Source of the DNA: Candidatus Gastranaerophilales bacterium
Lineage (GTDB): Bacteria > Cyanobacteriota > Vampirovibrionia > Gastranaerophilales > Gastranaerophilaceae
DNA: 5,172 bases
Assembly: GCA_021199975.1 (NCBI GenBank)
Contig: JAJQHF010000157.1
Span: 1-5,172 of the forward strand
Direction: 5' to 3'
Positions 1 through 5,172 of this stretch are shown here, one piece after another. The first letter of the stretch is position 1; every line of letters starts with the position of its first letter. Position numbers and translations under genes: made by a program. The notes beneath the pieces are model-generated. The model was not told the DNA's origin and ran no database searches. It worked only from the letters and a program-made list of their open reading frames with translations.

Positions 1-2
1 TC

Positions 3-530
3 ATGGTTCCGCTGGATGATTTGGACAAAGTCGAAGCAAATGATGCAAACACACTTGACGCTTTAGCGATGGAATTAGCAACAATACAACAATCAGCGAA
101 AAAGGTTGCAATAATAGGAAGCCGAAATTTACCGATTACTCATCAGCAAATAATAGAAATTTTATCTTATGCCCTTGTCATACAGGGTAATACAGTTATC
201 ACAAGCGGCGGTTCAAGCGGTACAAATGCCGCAACAATAAGAGGTGCAATGAAAGCAAACCCCGATAATTTAAGAGTTATTCTTCCTCAAACAATCGGAC
301 AACAGCCTTCTGATGTACAGGATCAGTTAATTGGTGTTCCTAACATTATTGAACATCCTGACCGTTCCATGATGACATTGGCAGATGCAAGCCGTATTTG
401 TAACAGAGAAATCATTGATGAGTGCCAGCAGCTGATTTGCTTCTTATCTCACACATCAAACACATTACATAAGGCTATCCAGCATGCAGAAGATTCGCAT
501 AAGGTTGTTACAGCTTTTTACTTGGATTAA
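3..530 (+). CDS. DprA/LOG-like Rossmann-fold protein ('DNA recombination-mediator protein A', short cyanobacterial type)
   Basis: The 175-residue product is a single Rossmann-like nucleotide-binding domain related to DprA and LOG proteins. A beta-strand runs into a VAIIGSR motif (residues 35-41), the counterpart of the VAIVGSR start of the DprA domain. The glycine-rich SGGSSGTNAATIRGAM stretch (68-83) aligns with the SGGARGID..AH..AL phosphate-binding loop of DprA. The ICNREII and QQLICF stretches (132-147) and the KVVTAFYLD ending agree with what I remember of the ~170 aa cyanobacterial family. The protein is much shorter than true DprA (about 300-380 aa) and lacks its flanking domains, so a role in DNA uptake should not be assumed; the biochemical function is unknown to me. 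The ATG at position 3 gives a family-like length, but only two bases lie upstream, so a longer N-terminus is possible. G+C is visibly higher than in the next gene, whose start overlaps its last 47 nt. Confidence 0.8.
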   Translation: MVPLDDLDKVEANDANTLDALAMELATIQQSAKKVAIIGSRNLPITHQQIIEILSYALVIQGNTVITSGGSSGTNAATIRGAMKANPDNLRVILPQTIGQQPSDVQDQLIGVPNIIEHPDRSMMTLADASRICNREIIDECQQLICFLSHTSNTLHKAIQHAEDSHKVVTAFYLD

Positions 531-2103
531 GTCTTTTGATAAAAATGATTTATTATGTAAAATTTATCTTTTACAAAGTTTGTCGAATTTATTTATATTT
601 ATTTTAATCGTCTGTCTTGTTGTTTATTTTTCAAAATATCATTTAATTGTGCTTGATGATACCAACGAAATTTTTTTAGATAAATATAGAACAGCTTATG
701 AACAACTTCTTATAAATGTATATCATGGTAGATATGTAGGGAATTTTTTTACAAAATTTTTCGGAAGCATGCTTCCAAATATATTTTCAATTCATGTTAA
801 CATTTGGATTCAAACATTCGGTGCTGTTGTAAAAGGGGTATTTTTAGCAATCTTTTCTTTTTTACTTGCTGATTGGATGTTTATTTTTAATAAGAAAAAA
901 TTCTTGTTACTCCCCCCTTTAGCTGCTTTATTTTGTTATTTTTATTACCAATTTAATTTTGCAGGAACATGGAGGGATTTTTTATATGCATCGTTTTTTG
1001 GATTTACATTTCCTTTTATTTTTTTCTTTGTATATTGGAAATTATTAGTAGAATACTCTTTTAATTTAAAAAAGTTTAATATAAAATATATGTATTTATG
1101 GGCTTTTTTAACAGGAATTTCAACTGAATTCACTTCTTCTGTATCATTTTTTGCAGTTATTATGCTATTGATATTTTATAAAAGAATTTTTAACGTTCCA
1201 TTAAAGCCGGTTTTATATTCTGCAATCAGCTTAATAATTGGAATGATTTTATATTATACAAATCAAGGATTTTTATTTTCTGCCCATTCTCACGGAGTTG
1301 TTTTTTCAATTAAATGGTTTTTGTTTCAGGCGCAATCCGTATACCGTGAATTTATAGAAGGGTATATAAGTGTATTTTATTCTAATTTCTTTTTATATTT
1401 AGTTACAATAATTATACTATTATTAATTATATTTTTAACTGCAAACAGGGATGATAAATATAAATTTTGTCTTACAATCACTTGTTTTACACTATCTGCT
1501 TTTATGTTTTATTTCATGTTAATATTCAGCGGTGACACCGGATTTAGAGAATATTCACTATATGTATATCATTTTGATTTAATTTGGCAAATGAAAATTT
1601 GTTTAATAATGATAATCTTTTTTGAATTAGGAATATTAATTAAAAATATTAAGGTTTTTTCAATATGTATTATTTTAATAATATTTTTTAATTTATGTAT
1701 GCATCAAAAAAATATTACATATGAAATACTAACGCAAAACAGAGATTTAATTTCCTATATCAAATATAAACACCAAAATAAATATTATAAAAGTATATAT
1801 AAAGATAGATACTTTATAGAAAGAATATACGCATACTTTTGCTATAAAAATGTTCCCATAACAATTATAAAAACTAATTTATATAACAATAATTCTGCCT
1901 CAGAATTTATTCCGTTTCTTGAATATTATTTGAGAAATGTATACAATAATTGTCCCGAAATTATAAATAAAGTAGAAAGTAATGATGAGTTATACAGAAT
2001 ATATCTAGAAGCAGGCGGACCGCAAATTTCTGATGAAGAAATAGATAAAGCTGATTTTCAAGCTTTGCTTAATAAAAACTTTGTTATTTACGGTAAAATC
2101 TAA
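484..2103 (+). CDS. Polytopic membrane protein, possibly GT-C-like glycosyltransferase
   Basis: The 539-residue product is an integral membrane protein. Hydrophobic segments lie roughly at residues 30-50, 108-130, 141-157, 168-188, 202-232 (one or two helices), 242-257, 299-319, 327-348, 370-386 and 389-404, so about ten helices. A soluble C-terminal tail of about 135 residues follows, ending in an acidic stretch. The loop after the first helix carries an LDDTNE motif (D58, D59, E62) and an HGR motif (81-83). This layout, acidic residues in the first large loop followed by a GR motif, resembles GT-C-fold glycosyltransferases and the DUF6056/GtrII-like group acting on lipid-linked sugars. That assignment is inference, and an orphan membrane protein is equally possible. 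The ATG at 484 has a weak AAGG (471-474) nine bases upstream and overlaps the previous gene by 47 nt; TTG codons at 505 and 580 are alternatives, and both keep the first helix. A+T richness is extreme, unlike the upstream gene. Confidence 0.72.
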   Translation: MQKIRIRLLQLFTWIKSFDKNDLLCKIYLLQSLSNLFIFILIVCLVVYFSKYHLIVLDDTNEIFLDKYRTAYEQLLINVYHGRYVGNFFTKFFGSMLPNIFSIHVNIWIQTFGAVVKGVFLAIFSFLLADWMFIFNKKKFLLLPPLAALFCYFYYQFNFAGTWRDFLYASFFGFTFPFIFFFVYWKLLVEYSFNLKKFNIKYMYLWAFLTGISTEFTSSVSFFAVIMLLIFYKRIFNVPLKPVLYSAISLIIGMILYYTNQGFLFSAHSHGVVFSIKWFLFQAQSVYREFIEGYISVFYSNFFLYLVTIIILLLIIFLTANRDDKYKFCLTITCFTLSAFMFYFMLIFSGDTGFREYSLYVYHFDLIWQMKICLIMIIFFELGILIKNIKVFSICIILIIFFNLCMHQKNITYEILTQNRDLISYIKYKHQNKYYKSIYKDRYFIERIYAYFCYKNVPITIIKTNLYNNNSASEFIPFLEYYLRNVYNNCPEIINKVESNDELYRIYLEAGGPQISDEEIDKADFQALLNKNFVIYGKI

Positions 2104-2161
2104 ATTTATACATAACTCTGATACATTTGTAATTATGTGATTAATGAGTAAAAAATGTCTG

Positions 2162-3421
2162 TTATTTTAGTTTTTTAATAATATCTTTAGAAGCAGCCTC
2201 TCCCATAGAGAAGCAGGTTAGTTGTGTCCTTAGTGCGGCTTGTGCTTCAAAATCGGAGCTTATAATTCGCCCGGCAGCGTATAAGTTGTCGTATTTCTCT
2301 GAAATTAATGCCTCGATTGGGACATAGTATGTTTTTTTAGTAAAATTAAGCACATCTTCATTTTTATTGTTTGAATGAATATCTATGGGATAATCACATG
2401 CCAAAGCAATATTATCAAATTCTTTAGGATTTATTATATCTTCTTTTGTAACTGTATATTTGCATTTGACTCTGTTTGACTCTCTTATGCCGAGTACATC
2501 CGAAATGTGAGAGATATAAGAGTTTTCAAAACCGGGAAGATAATTTTTGCAAAAATTATATAACCTGTAAACTCTCTGCCTGCCTTGCATAACAGCCCTT
2601 GAATAAACAAACGGGTCTTGTATATCTTCATCTTCTTTCAATATTATGCGGGGGGCGTTAAAATTTAAAGAATCGGGCATTGAAGGAACCGAAAACACCT
2701 GAAAATATGCCGTATCTTCGTATTCTAATATACCTGACCGAACAGCTTTATCCATAATAGGGGTCAAAGCCCAATTTTTATCTCTATCCCACGTGCACGC
2801 CGTCGAGAGATATATTTGCTCCTTAGTTCTTTCAACTGTTGTAACATCTCTGTTTGTATCGATTTTTTCAATCCAGTCCGCAAAACAATTAATATCAATT
2901 CCCGACAACATGAACCTTAATGAAGGCGCCTGTCTGTTATCAGATTTCTTTTGAAAATTACAATTTAATAATTTGAAAATTTCTCCTTCCGAAGTAGCGT
3001 CTATAATATATTTCGTTTCAATATATATCGATAATAATTTATGTAATAAATAACACTCAAAATGTGACTTATAATTTATTTTATTAGGCTGAGAGTTCAA
3101 AATTACTTGACATTTAACCGAGTTAATCATCTCATCAAATACTATTTTCAGTAGTTCCGGATTAAACCAGCCCTCATTACCGTCTGTATATGTGTGTCTT
3201 GCCTTGTATTTATCGGCAAATAGCTTTAAATCATTAAAAAAATCGGTATTTATACCTTCCGCATTAACTTTCATTGAGGGTACGACCAGTCCTTGCGTAA
3301 TGCTACCGCCAAGAACATCCGTTCTTTCAACAAGTAAAGTTTTAAGTCCGTGTTTGGCTGATATATAAGCCGCCGAAATTCCGGAGGTACCTCCACCGAA
3401 TACTACTAAATCATATTTCAT
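2162..3421 (-). CDS. FAD-dependent oxidoreductase (PF12831-type)
   Basis: The 419-residue flavoprotein has a complete set of FAD-binding motifs. The N-terminal dinucleotide fold has GGGTSG (residues 9-14), then E32 at the end of the second strand for the adenosine ribose, and LGGSITQGLV (37-45). An IIDATSEGEIF stretch (139-149) corresponds to the DATGD/E motif of the family. Further PF12831-like blocks are WFNPELLK (85-92), a GRQRVYRLYNF...LPGFE block (280-299), LGIRES (310-315), DYPIDIH (343-349), and the C-terminal AAGRIISSDFEAQAALR (382-398) with the following TCFSMGEAAS, which closes the FAD site. Length is typical of compact members. The substrate cannot be read from sequence. No signal peptide is seen, so the protein is probably cytoplasmic. 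It converges with the membrane-protein gene across a 57-nt gap and lies 139 nt downstream of the methyltransferase gene on the same strand. The start is supported by a strong Shine-Dalgarno. Confidence 0.9.
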   Translation of the reverse strand: MKYDLVVFGGGTSGISAAYISAKHGLKTLLVERTDVLGGSITQGLVVPSMKVNAEGINTDFFNDLKLFADKYKARHTYTDGNEGWFNPELLKIVFDEMINSVKCQVILNSQPNKINYKSHFECYLLHKLLSIYIETKYIIDATSEGEIFKLLNCNFQKKSDNRQAPSLRFMLSGIDINCFADWIEKIDTNRDVTTVERTKEQIYLSTACTWDRDKNWALTPIMDKAVRSGILEYEDTAYFQVFSVPSMPDSLNFNAPRIILKEDEDIQDPFVYSRAVMQGRQRVYRLYNFCKNYLPGFENSYISHISDVLGIRESNRVKCKYTVTKEDIINPKEFDNIALACDYPIDIHSNNKNEDVLNFTKKTYYVPIEALISEKYDNLYAAGRIISSDFEAQAALRTQLTCFSMGEAASKDIIKKLK

Positions 3422-3425
3422 TTTT

Positions 3426-3431
3426 ACCTCA
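3426..3431 (-). promoter_or_regulatory. Ribosome binding site of the FAD oxidoreductase gene
   Basis: On the minus strand TGAGGT sits four bases before the ATG at 3421, a good match to the anti-Shine-Dalgarno complement. It fixes the start codon, which also places the GGGTSG motif at the usual distance from the N-terminus. The rest of the gap (3432-3560) is A/T-rich and shows no other clear signal. Confidence 0.75.
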
Positions 3432-3560
3432 AAAAAATTTTAGATTAAAATATAAAAAATTAAAATTTTTTTATTAAACTTTACAATGTAACTCGATAAG
3501 ATATATAGCTATAAAATTAAAATAATAAATAAAATACTAATAGATATATAACGATAAAAT

Positions 3561-4613
3561 TTAACCAATTCGGTTAGATTTATTAAACAAGGTACAAGAA
3601 ATTCTGTCTGATTTTTTAGCTTCGGAATTTCTGTTATTTAAAATGTCGGAGGGCGGTAAATTAAGGTTTTTATCTTTATATGTAATGCCTGAACGTGTTT
3701 CAATTAATCTATAATCATAATCGTCAAGCGGATTTATAATAAACTCATGGTTGAGAGAAGCAGACGTTCCCATGTCTATATTATTAATTAAAGTTTTTCC
3801 TATAAATAAACCTAACTCTTTTAATGCACTTCTGAATGGAACAGATTTAGAATAAGAAACAAGAAGTGAATTTTGTTTCATTTTTGATTTAACTAGTGAT
3901 AAAAAATCGATTGTCCAAAGTCTTGGATCTAATTTTGGAGAGAAGGCATCTAAGAAAACAACATCATATAAATTATTTGTATCTGAGATTGTTTTTCTTG
4001 CGTCACCGAATTTAAAGTTGATTTTAGAATTATTGTATTTGTTGACACATGAAGTGTTTTTATTATTATCAGATATATAATTATAATATATATTATGTAA
4101 AAAGGAGAGATTTTGAAAGTTAGGGTTACTTTTATACATGTTGTTCAAATAAAGGCTGTTAAAACGGCTTGTGAAGGGGGCAAAAAATTCTCTTTTTGGA
4201 CTGTCACTGATTTCTTTTATTATGCTCATTATTTTCTCCGGATTTATTTTTGATGAATATAATTGGGATAGTATAAAGATTTTTAAATCATCATCATTAA
4301 TTGTGTCAAAAATAAAAGGAGAAAGGCACGCATAATTTTGATTATATTCTAAAGCGTCAATGTGAGCACCTTTACCGCAGTATTTGATTAAAAATGCCTT
4401 TGAATTATACCCTGTTCCATAGCATATATCGAGCACGCAAATTTTATCCGATTTAAGATTTTTTATTAAAACCTCAAGCGGATTTACAAATTTTTCATTT
4501 GCCTCTTTTAATGCGCCCGTTTCAGAGTGAAAAATATCACGGGTAATTTTATCATACAAGCCGACAGAATTATCCAAGGTAAATCTAAATTCAATATCAT
4601 CATAAAATTTCAT
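3561..4613 (-). CDS. mnmD: MnmD-like tRNA 5-(aminomethyl)-2-thiouridine(34) methyltransferase
   Basis: The 350-residue product is a class I SAM-dependent methyltransferase of the MnmC N-terminal-domain type (Methyltransf_30, PF05430). The family uses SAM to convert the aminomethyl group on wobble uridine 34 of certain tRNAs to methylaminomethyl. Seen in order: FHSETGALKEANEKFV (28-43), typical of the MnmD N-terminus; the SAM-binding LDICYGTGYN (61-70); the acidic LEYN (88-91); GDARKTI (203-209); the active-site-type FLDAFSPKLDPRLWT (220-234); GTSASL (282-287); and the C-terminal IETRSGITYKDKNLN (304-318) plus an S-rich tail. There is no FAD-dependent oxidase half, so this is the stand-alone form. 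Residues ~100-195, between the LEYN and GDA motifs, form a long Asn/Lys/Ile-rich stretch that makes the protein longer than compact MnmD enzymes. No Shine-Dalgarno is visible before the ATG at 4613; the upstream bases are nearly all A/T, so translation may be leaderless or depend on an unstructured leader. Confidence 0.82.
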   Translation of the reverse strand: MKFYDDIEFRFTLDNSVGLYDKITRDIFHSETGALKEANEKFVNPLEVLIKNLKSDKICVLDICYGTGYNSKAFLIKYCGKGAHIDALEYNQNYACLSPFIFDTINDDDLKIFILSQLYSSKINPEKIMSIIKEISDSPKREFFAPFTSRFNSLYLNNMYKSNPNFQNLSFLHNIYYNYISDNNKNTSCVNKYNNSKINFKFGDARKTISDTNNLYDVVFLDAFSPKLDPRLWTIDFLSLVKSKMKQNSLLVSYSKSVPFRSALKELGLFIGKTLINNIDMGTSASLNHEFIINPLDDYDYRLIETRSGITYKDKNLNLPPSDILNNRNSEAKKSDRISCTLFNKSNRIG

Positions 4614-4850
4614 ATTTATATTTTAATATATTTATAATTTTTTGTTTTATGTTATCAATATATATCTAATCGTTATGATGGTATAATATTATCATTATAT
4701 TTCTTTCCGATATTATATTTTGTAAGAAAATTTTTTTAATTTAATTAATTGTATTTTGTATTTTTTTTGCACAATAAATTAATAAATTTTTGAAAATATT
4801 AATAAAAATGTAATAAAAGATATTTAGAATTATTTATTCTACTTTTCCAA
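4614..4850. other. A/T-rich intergenic spacer (upstream region of the mnmD-like gene)
   Basis: About 237 nt with roughly 12% G+C by hand count. It should contain the promoter of the minus-strand methyltransferase gene. TATAAT-like hexamers on the minus strand occur at 4694-4699 and 4712-4717, but in sequence this A/T-rich they are expected by chance and no convincing -35 partner is visible. A weak hairpin with two G-U pairs spans 4675-4695. I see no gene here. Confidence 0.6.
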
Positions 4851-5004
4851 GGAAACAGATACATTTTTGTTTTCTGACGATATTGTTTTTGCGTATACAA
4901 AGCGAACCATTGAGGCAGACCGAAATGTGTGAGCCTGTATCCGTCGGCTAAGCCGTTAGGTGCTAAAAACACAAGAGAAAGAAAATAAAAATGTATCTGT
5001 TTCC
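4851..5004. repeat. 154-nt inverted-repeat element: structured RNA or MITE-like repeat
   Basis: The left arm GGAAACAGATACATTTTT (4851-4868) is a perfect 18-bp inverted match to the right arm 4987-5004. Pairing continues through one G-U (4869/4986) to give a 25-bp helix, 4851-4875 with 4980-5004. The 105-nt interior is about 45% G+C by hand count, against about 12% in the flank. On the plus strand the interior can fold further: 4884-4890 with 4965-4971 (7 bp), 4901-4903 with 4962-4964, 4906-4908 with 4959-4961, then two local hairpins, 4913-4916 with 4933-4936 and a CGGC/GCCG stem with a TAA loop at 4945-4955. I do not recognise it as 6S, SRP, tmRNA, RNase P RNA or any riboswitch I know. Strand is undecided. 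The inverted-repeat ends and a possible flanking CCAAG duplication (4847-4851, 5006-5010) fit a MITE; the branched fold and downstream terminator also fit a plus-strand ncRNA. Confidence 0.7.
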
Positions 5005-5028
5005 GCCAAGTTTAATATGAATAATTTT

Positions 5029-5054
5029 AAAAGCCCTCATTTTTGAGGGCTTTT
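5029..5054. terminator. Bidirectional Rho-independent terminator
   Basis: AAAAGCCCTCA (5029-5039) pairs perfectly with TGAGGGCTTTT (5044-5054) around a TTTT loop, an 11-bp stem with a G/C-rich centre. The T-rich ends on both sides suit termination in either direction. On the minus strand it lies 4 nt after the stop codon at 5059-5061 and surely ends that gene. On the plus strand it would end a transcript from the inverted-repeat element, whose right arm ends 24 nt earlier. Confidence 0.88.
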
Positions 5055-5058
5055 GATT

Positions 5059-5172
5059 TTACGCTTTTGCTTTTATATATTTCTTTTCGCCTGTGGAGTT
5101 TGTGTATTTTGAGGGGTCTTTGCCGAGTGTCCACCTGAAGCCTGCTTGTATGCCTATTCCGTTTCTTCCGCC
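5059..5172 (-). CDS. C-terminal end of an unidentified protein, possibly an outer-membrane beta-barrel (partial)
   Basis: An open frame enters from the right edge and runs 37 codons to a TAA at 5061-5059, directly followed by a terminator, which supports it as a real gene end. The visible peptide begins GGRNGIGIQAGFRWTLG and ends in a Lys-rich tail (EKKYIKAKA). The alternating polar/apolar pattern of GIGIQAGFRWTL looks like a terminal beta-strand, so a porin-like or other outer-membrane barrel is possible, but the lysine-rich tail after it is not a classic C-terminal aromatic barrel end. G+C is higher than in the neighbouring minus-strand genes, as expected for an expressed core gene. Too little is visible to name a family. 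Confidence 0.6.
   Translation of the reverse strand, partial: GGRNGIGIQAGFRWTLGKDPSKYTNSTGEKKYIKAKA

Noticed and set aside
945..1133. Minus-strand 62-codon open frame inside the membrane-protein gene
   Set aside because: It lies entirely within a well-supported gene on the other strand, is lysine/asparagine-rich as expected from A/T-rich antisense sequence, and shows no domain.
2120..2128. GATACATTT shared with the arm of the inverted-repeat element, as a remnant copy
   Set aside because: A nine-base match is expected by chance in A/T-rich sequence, and nothing else of the element is present around it.
2104..2161. Convergent intergenic gap with an ACATAA/TTATGT inverted repeat (2110-2115 with 2133-2138) as a terminator
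   Set aside because: Six A/T-rich pairs around a 17-nt loop are too weak to call. No clear terminator is visible between the two converging genes.
3562..3576. Small hairpin TAACC/GGTTA at the end of the methyltransferase gene as a terminator
   Set aside because: Only five base pairs, overlapping the stop codon, with a poor T-tract afterwards on the minus strand.
3548..4676. ATAACGAT (3548-3555) and its inverse ATCGTTAT (4669-4676) flanking the methyltransferase gene as mobile-element ends
   Set aside because: Eight bases only, not at matching distances from the gene, with no flanking duplication.
4951..4965. GTTAGGTGC-like sequence suggesting an integron attC site
   Set aside because: The matching inverse core (RYYYAAC) is absent at the other end, and there are no cassette genes or integrase nearby. 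The long terminal helix is of another kind.
4799..4972. Minus-strand 57-codon frame from GTG at 4972 (starts VFLAPNGLADGYRL) across the inverted-repeat element
   Set aside because: No ribosome binding site, it reads through an inverted-repeat arm into A/T-rich spacer, and its open length is explained by the G+C-rich core. If the element proves multi-copy this peptide could be widely mis-annotated, but I do not call it a gene.

Overview
This is an AT-rich bacterial chromosomal window with five protein-coding regions, one of them cut by the right edge, and one compact inverted-repeat element. The best lineage clue is the first gene. It matches the short (~170 aa) Rossmann-fold protein that databases label 'DNA recombination-mediator protein A', which I know mainly from Cyanobacteria. 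With the very low G+C of the other genes and a stand-alone MnmD-type tRNA methyltransferase, this suggests a non-photosynthetic cyanobacterial relative (Melainabacteria/Vampirovibrionia, for example Gastranaerophilales). The lineage is an inference from remembered family features, not from a search.

Layout: (1) 3-530 (+), short DprA/LOG-like nucleotide-binding protein. (2) 484-2103 (+), a ~10-TM membrane protein with a soluble C-terminal tail, overlapping gene 1 by 47 nt and much richer in A+T. It may be a GT-C-like glycosyltransferase. (3) 2162-3421 (-), FAD-dependent oxidoreductase of the PF12831 type, convergent with gene 2. (4) 3561-4613 (-), MnmD-like tRNA wobble-uridine methyltransferase with an internal insertion. 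(5) 4614-5058, a non-coding stretch. It holds about 237 nt of sequence at roughly 12% G+C, then a 154-nt element with perfect 18-bp (25 bp with one G-U) terminal inverted repeats around a ~45% G+C core, then a strong hairpin terminator. (6) 5059-5172 (-), the C-terminal 37 codons of a protein with a beta-strand-like ending, perhaps an outer-membrane barrel.

The genes do not form an obvious single pathway. Genes 3 and 4 lie on one strand 139 bp apart and could be co-transcribed, but gene 3 has its own strong ribosome binding site and no clear functional link to tRNA modification. The main item for a second look is the inverted-repeat element at 4851-5004. It could be a structured non-coding RNA or a MITE-like dispersed repeat. 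A possible 5-bp flanking direct repeat favours the mobile reading, while the G+C-rich branched core and the terminator just downstream are compatible with a transcribed RNA. I found no CRISPR array, tRNA, rRNA or defence cassette.
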